This document shows, in pieces, positions 1 to 7,708 of a stretch of 22,242 nucleotides of DNA. Source of the DNA: Aphelidium insulamus (taxonomy: Eukaryota; Aphelidiomycota; Aphelidea; Aphelidiaceae); assembly GCA_036784855.1 (NCBI GenBank), contig JAZDSV010000114.1:1-22242 (forward strand). Direction: 5' to 3'. Positions within the stretch are counted from its first letter, which is position 1; each line of letters begins with the position of its first letter. The notes under the pieces are model-generated. The model saw only the letters and a program-made list of their open reading frames with translations. It was not told where the DNA came from and made no database searches. The translations under genes were made by a program, and so were the position numbers.

Positions 1-1659
1 AGTTGTTGATGATTGCGCCTGCTGTGCATCGGCGTCACCGGCGATTCGGTGCGACAAACGTCCATATTGTCGCGCGAGGGAGTCACCACGGCAATGGATG
101 CACGCCTTCGTGGTCTTCCGTCACTGTGCGGCGCGTTTGTCTGCCGTGTCGGTGGCGAACAAGAGTTATTGTATGCCCCATTGGCGCCAGAAGTGGCCAG
201 CACCGAGTGAATGAGACTTTCGAGCCAGCGCACCCAAACCGAGTACTCGTTCTCACGTACCACCAGACTGTAGTCAATGTACTTCATAAACTCTTGCTCC
301 ATGATGTTCAACTTTCGCAGATCCAGCCCGGTCACGTCGCTCCACGCCTTGTTCATGAAACTGGAATCGTCGAGGTACTTGTTGGCCAGCACCAATGCCA
401 CCGTGAACAGCCGGTACTCCAGCTTGGGGTCGCGGCGGTACTGATGCGACGCCGATTGACGTGTCTCTGATTGCGCTGCCGCCTTGCCCGACGCCGGCTG
501 TGCCACAAATGTGCCGGGTACAAACAGCTGCTTGACACGCGGCCGCAACAGATGCAAATAGTACAGCGACAGCAACGCCGTGGAGCGCGATATCTGCATT
601 GTTTCCAGCAAGTACTTTGTGTATGATATGAACTCTGCCGAGGCCTTGCACGTGAACCTAGACATGATATTAATGCAAAGCAGCAGAGTACATTTCATGT
701 AACAACGGACCTGTCTGCAGAGCAGTGTGCCAGTGGAGAGCGCCGGTGCAGCATGGCGACATACTCGTCCGAACCGTGCCAAAAGATAACAAACACCATG
801 TTGGCGACAAACTCTGCCAGCCGCTCGCTGTGCGGATCTCCGCGCACAAAATGCACTCCCTCCTGGCGTGTGTACTTTTTGGGCAGACCTGCGGCTGTTG
901 TCGCGGCCGTTGTTACAGCATGTGGTTCGTCGGCCAGAGAAACCGGAGCGCTCTGCGGCTTTGTCGCCGGTCCATCATTTAGTCCAGCAACGGTATCACT
1001 ACAGCCACTGTCAAAGCTGCAATCGGCGCCTGTTGTTGCCGCAAGTGCGCATGCCGTGCATCAGCCAGGCCATAGTTGGTGTTGGAAATGGGCGGCGCAG
1101 CCGAGAAGTGCACCGGCAAAGAGTTTGCACGTGACCGTGATACGCCGACATAGCTGTTATTGTTGCTGTTATTGGTTCGTGACCGCCACTGATCTCCCGC
1201 AGAGTTGTTGACACTGTTGCTGTAGATGCCCAGTGGCGCCTGCTGTGCGTGGCGTGGCTGCGGCTGTCGGCGATGAGTGTGCGTCGTGGTACTGTCACCG
1301 CGACTACTACAGCTGGCAGAGGCGGCAGCGGAACTGTAGCTGCTGTGCTGCAAATAGCTTGCACAATTATTATTGCTGGAAGTGGACCGACTGGCAGCAA
1401 CAGCATCTCGAGGGTGGCCGGCCAACGACGACGACGGCTCGTTCACGGTGCGATGGAACGTTGCCGTGGGTGGCGGATGCGTCATGGCGACTGCATTATT
1501 GGCAGTGGTGGCATTGACTGGACACGGCGGGTGGATGAGCTTGGCACGGAACTGGAATTCTTGCTCGCGCATTCCTGTCCGGCTGGCGGGCCACACTTGC
1601 CCCAGCCGAATGGTACTCCCACTCTCTGGCACCGTCTCCCGTACGTGCATCACAGTCAT
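1..1659 (-). CDS. PCL-type (Pho85-cyclin-like) cyclin, 3' end beyond window
   Basis: Probable regulatory subunit of a cyclin-dependent kinase. Three exons are inferred: 1659-1009, 958-711 and 657-1 (running off the left edge). The introns are about 50 nt (959-1008; a second acceptor at 953 is also in frame) and 53 nt (658-710). Exon 1 encodes about 217 residues of Ser/Asn/Thr-rich disordered sequence. Exon 2 has a helix, LAEFVANMVFVIFWHG, that in fungal PCL-like cyclins precedes the cyclin box. Exon 3 carries the box itself: AEFISYTKYLLETMQISRST, then LEYRLFTVALVLANKYLDDS, NKAWSDVTGLDLRKLNIMEQ and EYSVWVRWLESL. The box is interrupted by a Gln/Ser-rich loop. The pattern 'RLF..AL.LANK.LDD...NK.WS' is that of fungal PCL/Clg1-like cyclins. 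The start at 1659 is the first ATG of the frame. The C-terminal tail is basic and Ser/Thr-rich, with TP and SP sites. The family is firm; the subfamily and partner kinase are inferred. Confidence 0.85.
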
Positions 1660-2675
1660 CTGCTAGGCCAGCTAGTCGATGGATGTGCGTTGTAGTAAGA
1701 GATTAAGAGTGCAGCTTGTGGGCATCCACTGCTGGTATAGCGTGCCGAGTACAAGTGTCCACTACACACACAGATAGCGCATTAGCACCGAGTGAAGTAC
1801 TAGTAGCCACGGCATAGGCAGCACACGCAGATGATACCACGCACCGGCTGCAATAACTCTAGTAGCCAATTGACCCGTCCCAACAATTGGTGGCACAACA
1901 GATGGCAGCGGGCAGTGTATGAGCAGGTAGGGCGGGCACTGCACTGCACACACTCTGCACACGCACACACTCTGCACTCTCTGCTCTCTATCAGTGCGCA
2001 CACACGGTCGAACGCCACAGCGAACAGCGGCGGCTGAGCTCGATTGTTTTTTTTTCTTGTTTTGTGCGTTGTGGCCTGCAATCAAGCCTGGCCGATCGGT
2101 GCCGGGTGAAACACTGTGGCTGCATTGCTGATTTTACATTGTGTATGTGTGTGTGTGTGTGTGTGTGTGTTTATGTATGTATGTGTGTGTCTATAGTTGT
2201 ATGTGTGTGTGTCTATAGTTGTATGTGTGTGTGTCTATAGTTGTATGTGTGTGTGTATGTGTGTGTGTGCATGTTATATTATGCGGTGCGTGATATGCTG
2301 ATGTTGATGTACTTCTGTTGCTGCCACTAGGTTCTTGTCGTAGTATTCTGAACGTTGATTGTCATAGTATGCCATCTCAGTGTGCCTGTTATGGCCTCTC
2401 TCTTTATTAATGGCCTTAATATGCAATGCTTATATGCAAATGCTTATCCAATTGAATAACTAGCAAGCCTGAGACCCTGCTGGCAGCCCGCACTACCCGA
2501 TTATTGATTATTTAATTCGTGCTATAGACTTATCCTTATTGGAAAGTTGAAATTTATTGGAGATAATTATTTCAACCTGCTTCCAACCTTCTCTATACCA
2601 ATGTAGTCCCCTGCTTCTCAACTATACTATAACATTGGAAATCACAACTTTGATATACACAACTATATTCCAGCA
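1660..2675. other. Intergenic region between cyclin 5' end and BUD13 3' end
   Basis: About 1 kb without a credible gene. It should hold the cyclin promoter and 5' leader (right of 1659 on the minus strand) and the BUD13 3' end. Around 1940-2000 there are CA-rich and CT-rich low-complexity stretches, then a T run near 2045, then the TG tract described separately. From about 2400 to 2670 it becomes AT-rich. Open frames here are short and low-complexity and look like chance. Confidence 0.6.
2139..2275. repeat. TG microsatellite with embedded 22-bp minisatellite
   Basis: A long (TG)n tract contains three exact head-to-tail copies of a 22-bp unit (ctatagttgtatgtgtgtgt plus gt) at 2191-2212, 2213-2234 and 2235-2256. 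Each unit is CTATAGTTGTA followed by a short TG run. It lies upstream of the cyclin gene and downstream of BUD13. Confidence 0.95.
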
Positions 2676-3674
2676 TCACATGTCCTCCACAGACCAGTCG
2701 TGGGCACGCTCGCGCATCAGATCCTTGGCGGATCGCGCACGGAACCACTCGGCCTCGAAGCCATTTGTCCGCACCACGCCGTCCCACCGGTAGCCGGGAG
2801 CAATGCCGAACCTGTTCGGCGGTGGTGGAGGTCCCTTGTACACCGGCTTGGCAACAATTTCCGCACTTTCAATAGTGGATGACGATGATACGGTGGCGGT
2901 ATTAGTATCTCGCGACACGTAGTTGCGCATCGGGTCCTCCCAGCGAATCGTGTCACGCTGCCGACGATTCATGGCCTCGTCGTCGCGGTACCGCGCAAAC
3001 GGCGCCGTCTTCAGTTCTTCCAGCTCGCGTTTGCGCTCCTCTGCCTCCTTGCGCTGCACACTGCCACGCCCCCACTCCTGCTCTTCGAGGAGTTCCAGTT
3101 CGCGGCGCCGGTCCTCTTCCGCCTGTTTGCGACGCTCATCAACCAGGTCAATTTTGCGGCCGGTTCTGTCACGGTACACGGTCGCCGCCGCCGTGACAGG
3201 GTTCTTGCTTGCACTGACTGGGTTCTTGGCATTGCTAGTGGGCGGTGGTGGCTTTTGTTGTTGAGTATGCTGTTGAGACTCCTTTGCGGGAGGTGCTTGT
3301 TGTCGCCGTCTGGGTGGAGATAGGTCCTCACGGGTTCTTTGAACAGGTTGCGCATCCGACGCGATGCTGCTGCCTCGTCTAGGCGGCGATAGATCTCGGT
3401 CACGTGCAGCATGTGCGCCACGAGCCTTTCTCGGCGGTGATATGTCCCGCTGACCATCGGCTCCTTGCGCGTCAGTGCTCTTGGGCGCGAACGACGGTTT
3501 CCACGGCTTGGCGGCGACGGCGCGGGCTACACTCGTGAAAGACACGATGCCTACATGCAATGTCACTGTACCTGCAGCTTGCTTGGCGCGCAGCTCGGCT
3601 TCATCTTCGGCCGCTTCTGGCTCCACCCACTCGGGGTCTTCTTCGTCCACGATTCGCACTCTTCCCGCGGGCAT
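2676..3674 (-). CDS. BUD13: BUD13/Cwc26-like pre-mRNA splicing factor (RES complex)
   Basis: BUD13 acts in the nuclear RES (retention and splicing) complex with Snu17/RBMX2 and Pml1, on the activated spliceosome. The C-terminal half carries the family signature in order: YRDRTGRKIDLVDERRKQ, an acidic/basic helix ending EEQEWGRGSVQRKEAEERKR, FARYRDDEAMN...RWEDPMRNY, and the Snu17-binding block YKGPPPPPNRFGIAPGYRWD plus GVVRTNGFEAEWF. The middle has three D-I/L-SPPR motifs, also repeated in animal BUD13. The ORF is open for 332 residues. A 45-nt segment (3527-3571, GTACAG to TGTAG, phase kept) encodes an uncharacteristic hydrophobic stretch and is probably an in-frame intron, giving about 317 residues. 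The usual N-terminal 'YL.KYL' block and Lys-rich run are not visible; the protein starts at GRVRIVDEEDPEW. Either a distant first exon is missed or the protein is short. Confidence 0.9.
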   Translation of the reverse strand: MPAGRVRIVDEEDPEWVEPEAAEDEAELRAKQAAGTVTLHVGIVSFTSVARAVAAKPWKPSFAPKSTDAQGADGQRDISPPRKARGAHAARDRDLSPPRRGSSIASDAQPVQRTREDLSPPRRRQQAPPAKESQQHTQQQKPPPPTSNAKNPVSASKNPVTAAATVYRDRTGRKIDLVDERRKQAEEDRRRELELLEEQEWGRGSVQRKEAEERKRELEELKTAPFARYRDDEAMNRRQRDTIRWEDPMRNYVSRDTNTATVSSSSTIESAEIVAKPVYKGPPPPPNRFGIAPGYRWDGVVRTNGFEAEWFRARSAKDLMRERAHDWSVEDM

Positions 3675-3897
3675 TTAGTTCAATTTAGTCCAATCACACC
3701 CTGATTGATCACTCATACAAGCTGTGGGAAGCCTTACACATTCATATGTACCTATGTATGTACTCCCATGTGCAGACATACACACACAAAGGTGGCGGTG
3801 ATGCCCAAGTATGTATATTGAGTGCTAGATTGATACGGGCTTAGGGGATACTATACAGCAGCAGTAGCAGCAACAACATTTGACGCCCCGCCTCAAA

Positions 3898-4825
3898 CTA
3901 CTCCTCCTCATCAATCTTGGGCGCCAGGTAGAAACGCAGATAGCCCATCTCCTCCAGCTTGTACTCCACCAGTATGGGCAGTTCAGCCGACATGCTCAGC
4001 GTGACCAGCTTGGACAGATTCGTGGCCTTCGTGAACATTGTAAAGTACTTGTTGGAGAATGTCAGCGTGACTGGCTGCGTCATGGTGATGACCACGGATT
4101 CGTCCTCCTGCACGCAAAATGGTAAGAATAAACACAAAAATTTAAGTTGAAGGCATACATCATCAACGCTGGCATGCTGCTTGAGCACAACGGCACCACT
4201 GCCCATCTCTCCCGCGGCAGCAAATCTGATGACGTCTTTTGTAACCGAGATGGTCACTGGACATATTAGTAAATAGATATAGTATCCTTACTCATCACGA
4301 ACTGGATTCACTGAATGCAGACAGGTCGCGGCAAATTCGCTGGAACTCTGCAGACGGAAGCTGAATAATTGCCTCGGCCTCCTCGGTCGGCACCTCGAGC
4401 TGTTCCATGTCAATGTTCATCAGCTTCAGGTCAAACTGACTCGTGCGCTCATTCTCTACACACCGCTGTTTATGCTGCGTGCAGTTGATATACACACCCC
4501 ATTACATACTGCCATCAAACTGGAATGAGAGGGTGTCACCCTTGTCTTCGGCGGACAGAGTGATCTTGTCGTCCATGGAGGCGCACTTGAGGATCTTGGA
4601 CATGCTGTTGACATTAATGCCGAGTGTGAGATTGCGGTCGCATCGGTACGGGTTGAAACCGTCGGCACGCAGCAGCAGAGCCACCAGCGCCACGTGCGAG
4701 CTGTCCATTGCCTGCAGTGCAATGCCGGTGTCGTTGCAGTCCCAGTTGGAGTCGCTGACCAGATCCTTGAGCGAGTCAATGAGCTTCTTGAGCACGGCTC
4801 CGTGTTCCAGGCAAGCTTCAAACAT
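3898..4825 (-). CDS. PCNA: PCNA, sliding clamp of DNA polymerases
   Basis: Homotrimeric ring that tethers replicative polymerases and repair factors to DNA. Four exons are inferred: 4825-4510, 4455-4303, 4256-4159 and 4107-3898. Introns are 54 nt (GTATGT...GTAG), 46 nt (GTTCGT donor, TACTAAT branch site) and 51 nt (GTATGC...GCAG). The join gives 258 residues, the normal PCNA length. Hallmarks: [20 protein letters not shown] at the start, [18 protein letters not shown] (clamp centre), [15 protein letters not shown], the interdomain linker [36 protein letters not shown] and the C-terminal LAPKIDEEE. Lys163 aligns with Lys164 of yeast/human PCNA, the site of damage-dependent ubiquitin or SUMO attachment. 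The 51-nt intron is a multiple of three and open, so retention would add 17 residues. Upstream in-frame codons exist, but the start at 4825 matches the family. It is divergent from ORC6. Confidence 0.97.
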
Positions 4826-4964
4826 GACGGTGGCGGGTGGCGGGTGTACAAGTATAACAACTATGGATTCACTGCCGTGAGCGCGGTGCAACCCAGCGAC
4901 ACATCCACGCAGACAGTGTACATACCAGCAACGAGGCGATAAGGGAAAGGATGTTCAATGGCGA

Positions 4965-4975
4965 ACGCGACCAAT
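4965..4975. promoter_or_regulatory. MCB-like core joined to CCAAT box
   Basis: The sequence ACGCGACCAAT joins an ACGCGA core, one base from the MluI cell-cycle box (ACGCGT) bound by fungal MBF, to a CCAAT box bound by HAP/NF-Y. It is about 140 bp upstream of the PCNA start codon. G1/S control of PCNA through such boxes is known in yeasts; its use here is inferred. Confidence 0.4.
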
Positions 4976-5261
4976 GCCGACCAACGATCAATGCGGCGAC
5001 CGAAACCGAAACTGTTTGGCAGACTGTTTCAGACACACCATTGCCCGCAATGCATAAGCTGCCACATGCAATGGGCTATTTATATCTTGCTGCGGTCTTG
5101 GGGCATTTATCACAACAATGCCCATACTGAATATGGACGAATATGAATATCACAACATTGTGAATATTGATGTCGAAGAAGAACTCAAGTTCACCGCGGA
5201 CTACTGATTTTAACCGATTATTAAGCGCCTACAATAAATATGAATGTAAATACATCTGTAG

Positions 5262-5270
5262 TATAAAAGG
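5262..5270 (+). promoter_or_regulatory. ORC6: TATA box, ORC6 direction
   Basis: TATAAAAGG is a full TATA consensus about 250 bp upstream of the ORC6 ATG. The distance suggests a long 5' leader, possibly with the intron at 5391-5502. Confidence 0.4.
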
Positions 5271-5520
5271 CAAATGGTCAACAATATGTGGTATTTAAAG
5301 TCGTAATAGGTGATGGGCAGGCACCCATGCTGCTAATCCTCCATTGCCGACGCAGCACACAACACTGGCAACATCTGCACATGAGCGGCGGTAAGAATAA
5401 TATATACAAAATAGTGGAAATGAGGCAAATATGTAGGAGCCCAGGGGACCGGCCGTTGTATTTACTTTCATATTCACATCGCCTTTTAATAGACTGTTTC
5501 AGCAATTATTGTAGCCAGCC

Positions 5521-6646
5521 ATGGACAAGATTCTGACAACGTTGCTGCAAAAGCTCAGCCCTGATGGCCGCATGGATGCCATAGACTCGGAGCGCCTTCT
5601 CCGTCAGAGTCGAGATTACTATCGTGTTCTGGACCGGCGGCGAAGCAGTTTCCCTGTCGGCACGCAAATGTACTTGCCACATCTGGCTCTCTATGCCGCT
5701 AGTCTGTCGTAGGTGCACATTTATTGCACATACATAGGTGATCTATAACTATATGATATCAGCGTTGGGCTGTCGCTGGACCGTTCCATGCTGGCCCGTC
5801 AGGTGCCAATGAAGGAGCAGGAACTTGCAACGGCTGTTTCGCACGCGCGACGAGCATTACTAGACTCGTATGATACGCCATCTGACTGCAATTCTGCCAG
5901 TGCTCGCGGCTTGCTTGGCTGGGTATCCGTCGCCGCGCTGGCCACCCAATTCGGATGCAACATGCTGGCTGCACGTGCCGAGGCCGTGTGCGAGGCAGCG
6001 CTGAATGCAAGCAAGGACTCTATGCAGGAAATGTCGATCGGCATGGCTGCCATACAGCGCGACCTTGTTGCCGCCGCTTCATTCCACTTGGTGCAGCGGG
6101 AATGTTCCGGTGGCGGTACTAGCAAAACGGCGACCGGGGCACAGGCACGTCTGCCAATACACTGTCAATCTATATCCTCTCTGCTAAACCAAGACAGCGT
6201 CGAAACACTACTAAACAGCTGCGCGAACTGCTATCTGCCACTTTGTTGATGGAGCAAGACTTTAAACGGGCATTGGCGGTGGTGGAGCAAGTTCCGCAAT
6301 GTCTCGACTTGTTGAAAGCTCCACTGGCCTCTATTTCAGATAAATTAGCAGTTCCACGCAGACCAGCGGCGAAACGCGCCAAAGCAGTTGTAGATGATGA
6401 ATGCACGGAAAATTTTACGCTACCTCCGTCGGTATTGTAATGATTCCTTATAGCACAATTGTGCTGATTTCACAGCTTGCTGGCATTGCATTTTACTCCA
6501 CCAAGCAGTACCGAGAATATTGCCACTGGCGTGATCGCCTCATCGACTCGTTGCCACTCCTGCCGGCCGATGAACAAGTCGAGCTGGCACGTTTGCACGA
6601 ACAAATGTTATGCAATCCGTTCGAGTCCTTGCCGATTTCAAAATAA
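5521..6646 (+). CDS. ORC6: Origin recognition complex subunit 6 (metazoan-type)
   Basis: Smallest ORC subunit, with TFIIB-like cyclin folds, needed for origin licensing. Inferred exons: 5521-5708, 5763-6103, 6145-6431 and 6476-6646, giving 328 residues. Introns are 54, 41 and 44 nt. Intron 1 (GTAGGT...TCAG) and intron 3 (GTATTG...ACAG) are clear. The 41-nt intron 2 (6104-6144) is the best of few choices that restore the frame. Evidence of family: an N-terminal helix MDKILTTLLQKLSPDG, then the ORC6 fold blocks MYLPHLALYAASLSVGLSLD, GWVSVAALATQFGCNMLAAR plus AEAVCEAALNA, and GMAAIQRDLVAAASFHLVQR. The pattern resembles the fly/human block 'CADLAS..IG...D...LIKLSG' and 'LA.QF.....A.KA'. After a basic linker (RRPAAKRAK) comes the C-terminal YREYCHWRDRLI helix, like the metazoan YEEWKRKIL motif that contacts ORC3. 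A poly(A)-like AATAAA overlaps the end. Confidence 0.85.
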
Positions 6647-7192
6647 ATGCAAAATTAAAACGGTTTTAGTAGGCCACACTTTATGTAGCAACGTTTGATG
6701 CGATTACAATACTGCTCGAGTACATTCTGTGCCAAATTCTGCACTGGCACCGCCCGTGAATTTCCCCCTGTCGCAAAAACTTTGCTTCGTAAAATTGACA
6801 AAGCGATGCTGGGCACTACAAATTACAATGTCGAACCGTGTACAAGTTACATAGCTGCTTCAGACTTTGAATGCCGCGTGTTCGACGTTCTGAGCAAACT
6901 GTAAACTGAACATTCCTTGCTGGCTCATCGAATTGATGGCAGACTGACATCTTGCTCGGTAAATCTTGGTAGATGATCTTTGCCATCCGATGAGTTGGTA
7001 GCTGCTGTGTGCATCTGAAGTACACAGACAAGGTACTTGATGCCTGTGTAGTTGCCACAGGCGCCGATGACGTGGTCGCACCAGTGCTCGTCCTATACTT
7101 CGTTTTGATTTGGGCCTTATCTGTGCTCCGCTTGACTGGTGGAGACAATTTTTAGTGGTCATGTCTGTACCTTGAAGCTTACAAAATGTCGA

Positions 7193-7396
7193 TGTGCCGG
7201 CCAATGAACAAGACGAGATGGCCGTTTGCATGCGCAAATAATAAGCAATCCATTTGAGCTAGGGCTCGGCGTGGGTCAGGTCGAGTCGGGATAGGGCCTA
7301 TTTTCACCCGACTCGACCCAACCCGACCTACCAACCCTCGGAGGGAAACACGACCAGCGCCGGGCCTAATTTGAGCCCTTGCCGATCGCGTAAATG
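7193..7396 (+). pseudogene. Degenerate partial copy of ORC6 3' end
   Basis: Bases 7193-7259 and 7377-7396 align with the end of ORC6 (about 6567-6653): both share gccggcc-atgaacaag, then cgttt/gtttgca, gcaatcc, ttgag/tcgag, ccttgccgat and taaatgc in the same order. The copy has acquired substitutions and early stops, and lies about 600 bp downstream of the real gene in the same orientation. It is interrupted by a 109-bp MITE. Only the last part of the final exon and the start of the 3' UTR are convincing; I could not follow the copy further upstream. Confidence 0.75.
7260..7368. mobile_element. 109-bp hAT-like MITE with 8-bp target duplication
   Basis: The insert is flanked by perfect 8-bp direct repeats ATTTGAGC (7252-7259 and 7369-7376). 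Its ends are imperfect inverted repeats: it begins TAGGGCTCGGCG and its reverse complement begins TAGGCCCGGCG. Inside is a perfect 12-bp inverted repeat GGTCGAGTCGGG (7279-7290) with CCCGACTCGACC (7307-7318), in a GGTCGGG-rich context. The 8-bp duplication and TAGGG-type termini are typical of hAT non-autonomous elements. Removing the element and one repeat copy restores the collinear ORC6-like sequence, which proves insertion after the duplication. There is no coding capacity. Confidence 0.85.
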
Positions 7397-7489
7397 CTGG
7401 GATCGTATTTATAGACAATGCCCTGCTGCTATTTCTGGACATCAAATCCACATCATCAATAATTATACTTTTATATTGTCGTCGCCACA

Positions 7490-7677
7490 ATGAACGAGCT
7501 GCCAGCTGCTGCAGTTGCCCCGCCAGTCGTCAAGAATCACTCTGCTTCCAGTGTTCCAGTGATCATTGGCCAATTCTATCGCCTGGACAAAACGATTGGA
7601 CAGGGGACGTATGGCAAGGTCAAATTGGCGTACGATACGCGCACCAACGAAAAGGTACCAATAAATTTATAAACATC

Positions 7678-7708
<31 letters not shown>

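Larger units (their letters stand above)
4826..5520. promoter_or_regulatory. Divergent PCNA / ORC6 promoter region
   Basis: A 695-bp gap separates the start codons of two replication genes transcribed away from each other, so both promoters must lie here or nearby. Visible elements are an ACGCGA core abutting a CCAAT box (4965-4975), two nearby CCGAAAC repeats, and a TATAAAAGG box (5262-5270) pointing toward ORC6. The ORC6 leader may hold a 112-nt intron (5391-5502, GTAAGA to TTTCAG). An ATG at 5381 ends in that donor but is out of frame with ORC6, so it would be an upstream ORF. The element calls are pattern matches only. Confidence 0.55.
6647..7489. other. Intergenic region between ORC6 and kinase, partly decayed duplicate
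   Basis: The first part contains an open plus-strand stretch, 6695-6904 (about 69 codons; contains AREFPPVAKTLLRKIDKAML), which I cannot assign; its codon use is unremarkable and it has no clear start. From about 7193 to 7396 lies a degenerate copy of the ORC6 3' end split by a MITE (separate entries). The stretch 6905-7190 shows nothing I recognise. The last 90 bp should contain the kinase promoter; no TATA box stands out. Confidence 0.5.

Noticed and set aside
274-651. Minus-strand 125-codon frame in the cyclin region
   Set aside because: It overlaps the true cyclin-box exon in another frame and has no family match.
979-1659. Ser/Asn-rich frame as a stand-alone gene
   Set aside because: It joins in phase to the cyclin exon through a 50-nt intron and is better read as the cyclin's disordered N-terminus.
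7279-7318. Perfect inverted repeat as a transcription terminator
   Set aside because: It is internal to the MITE, lacks a following T run, and hairpin terminators are not expected in a fungal nucleus.
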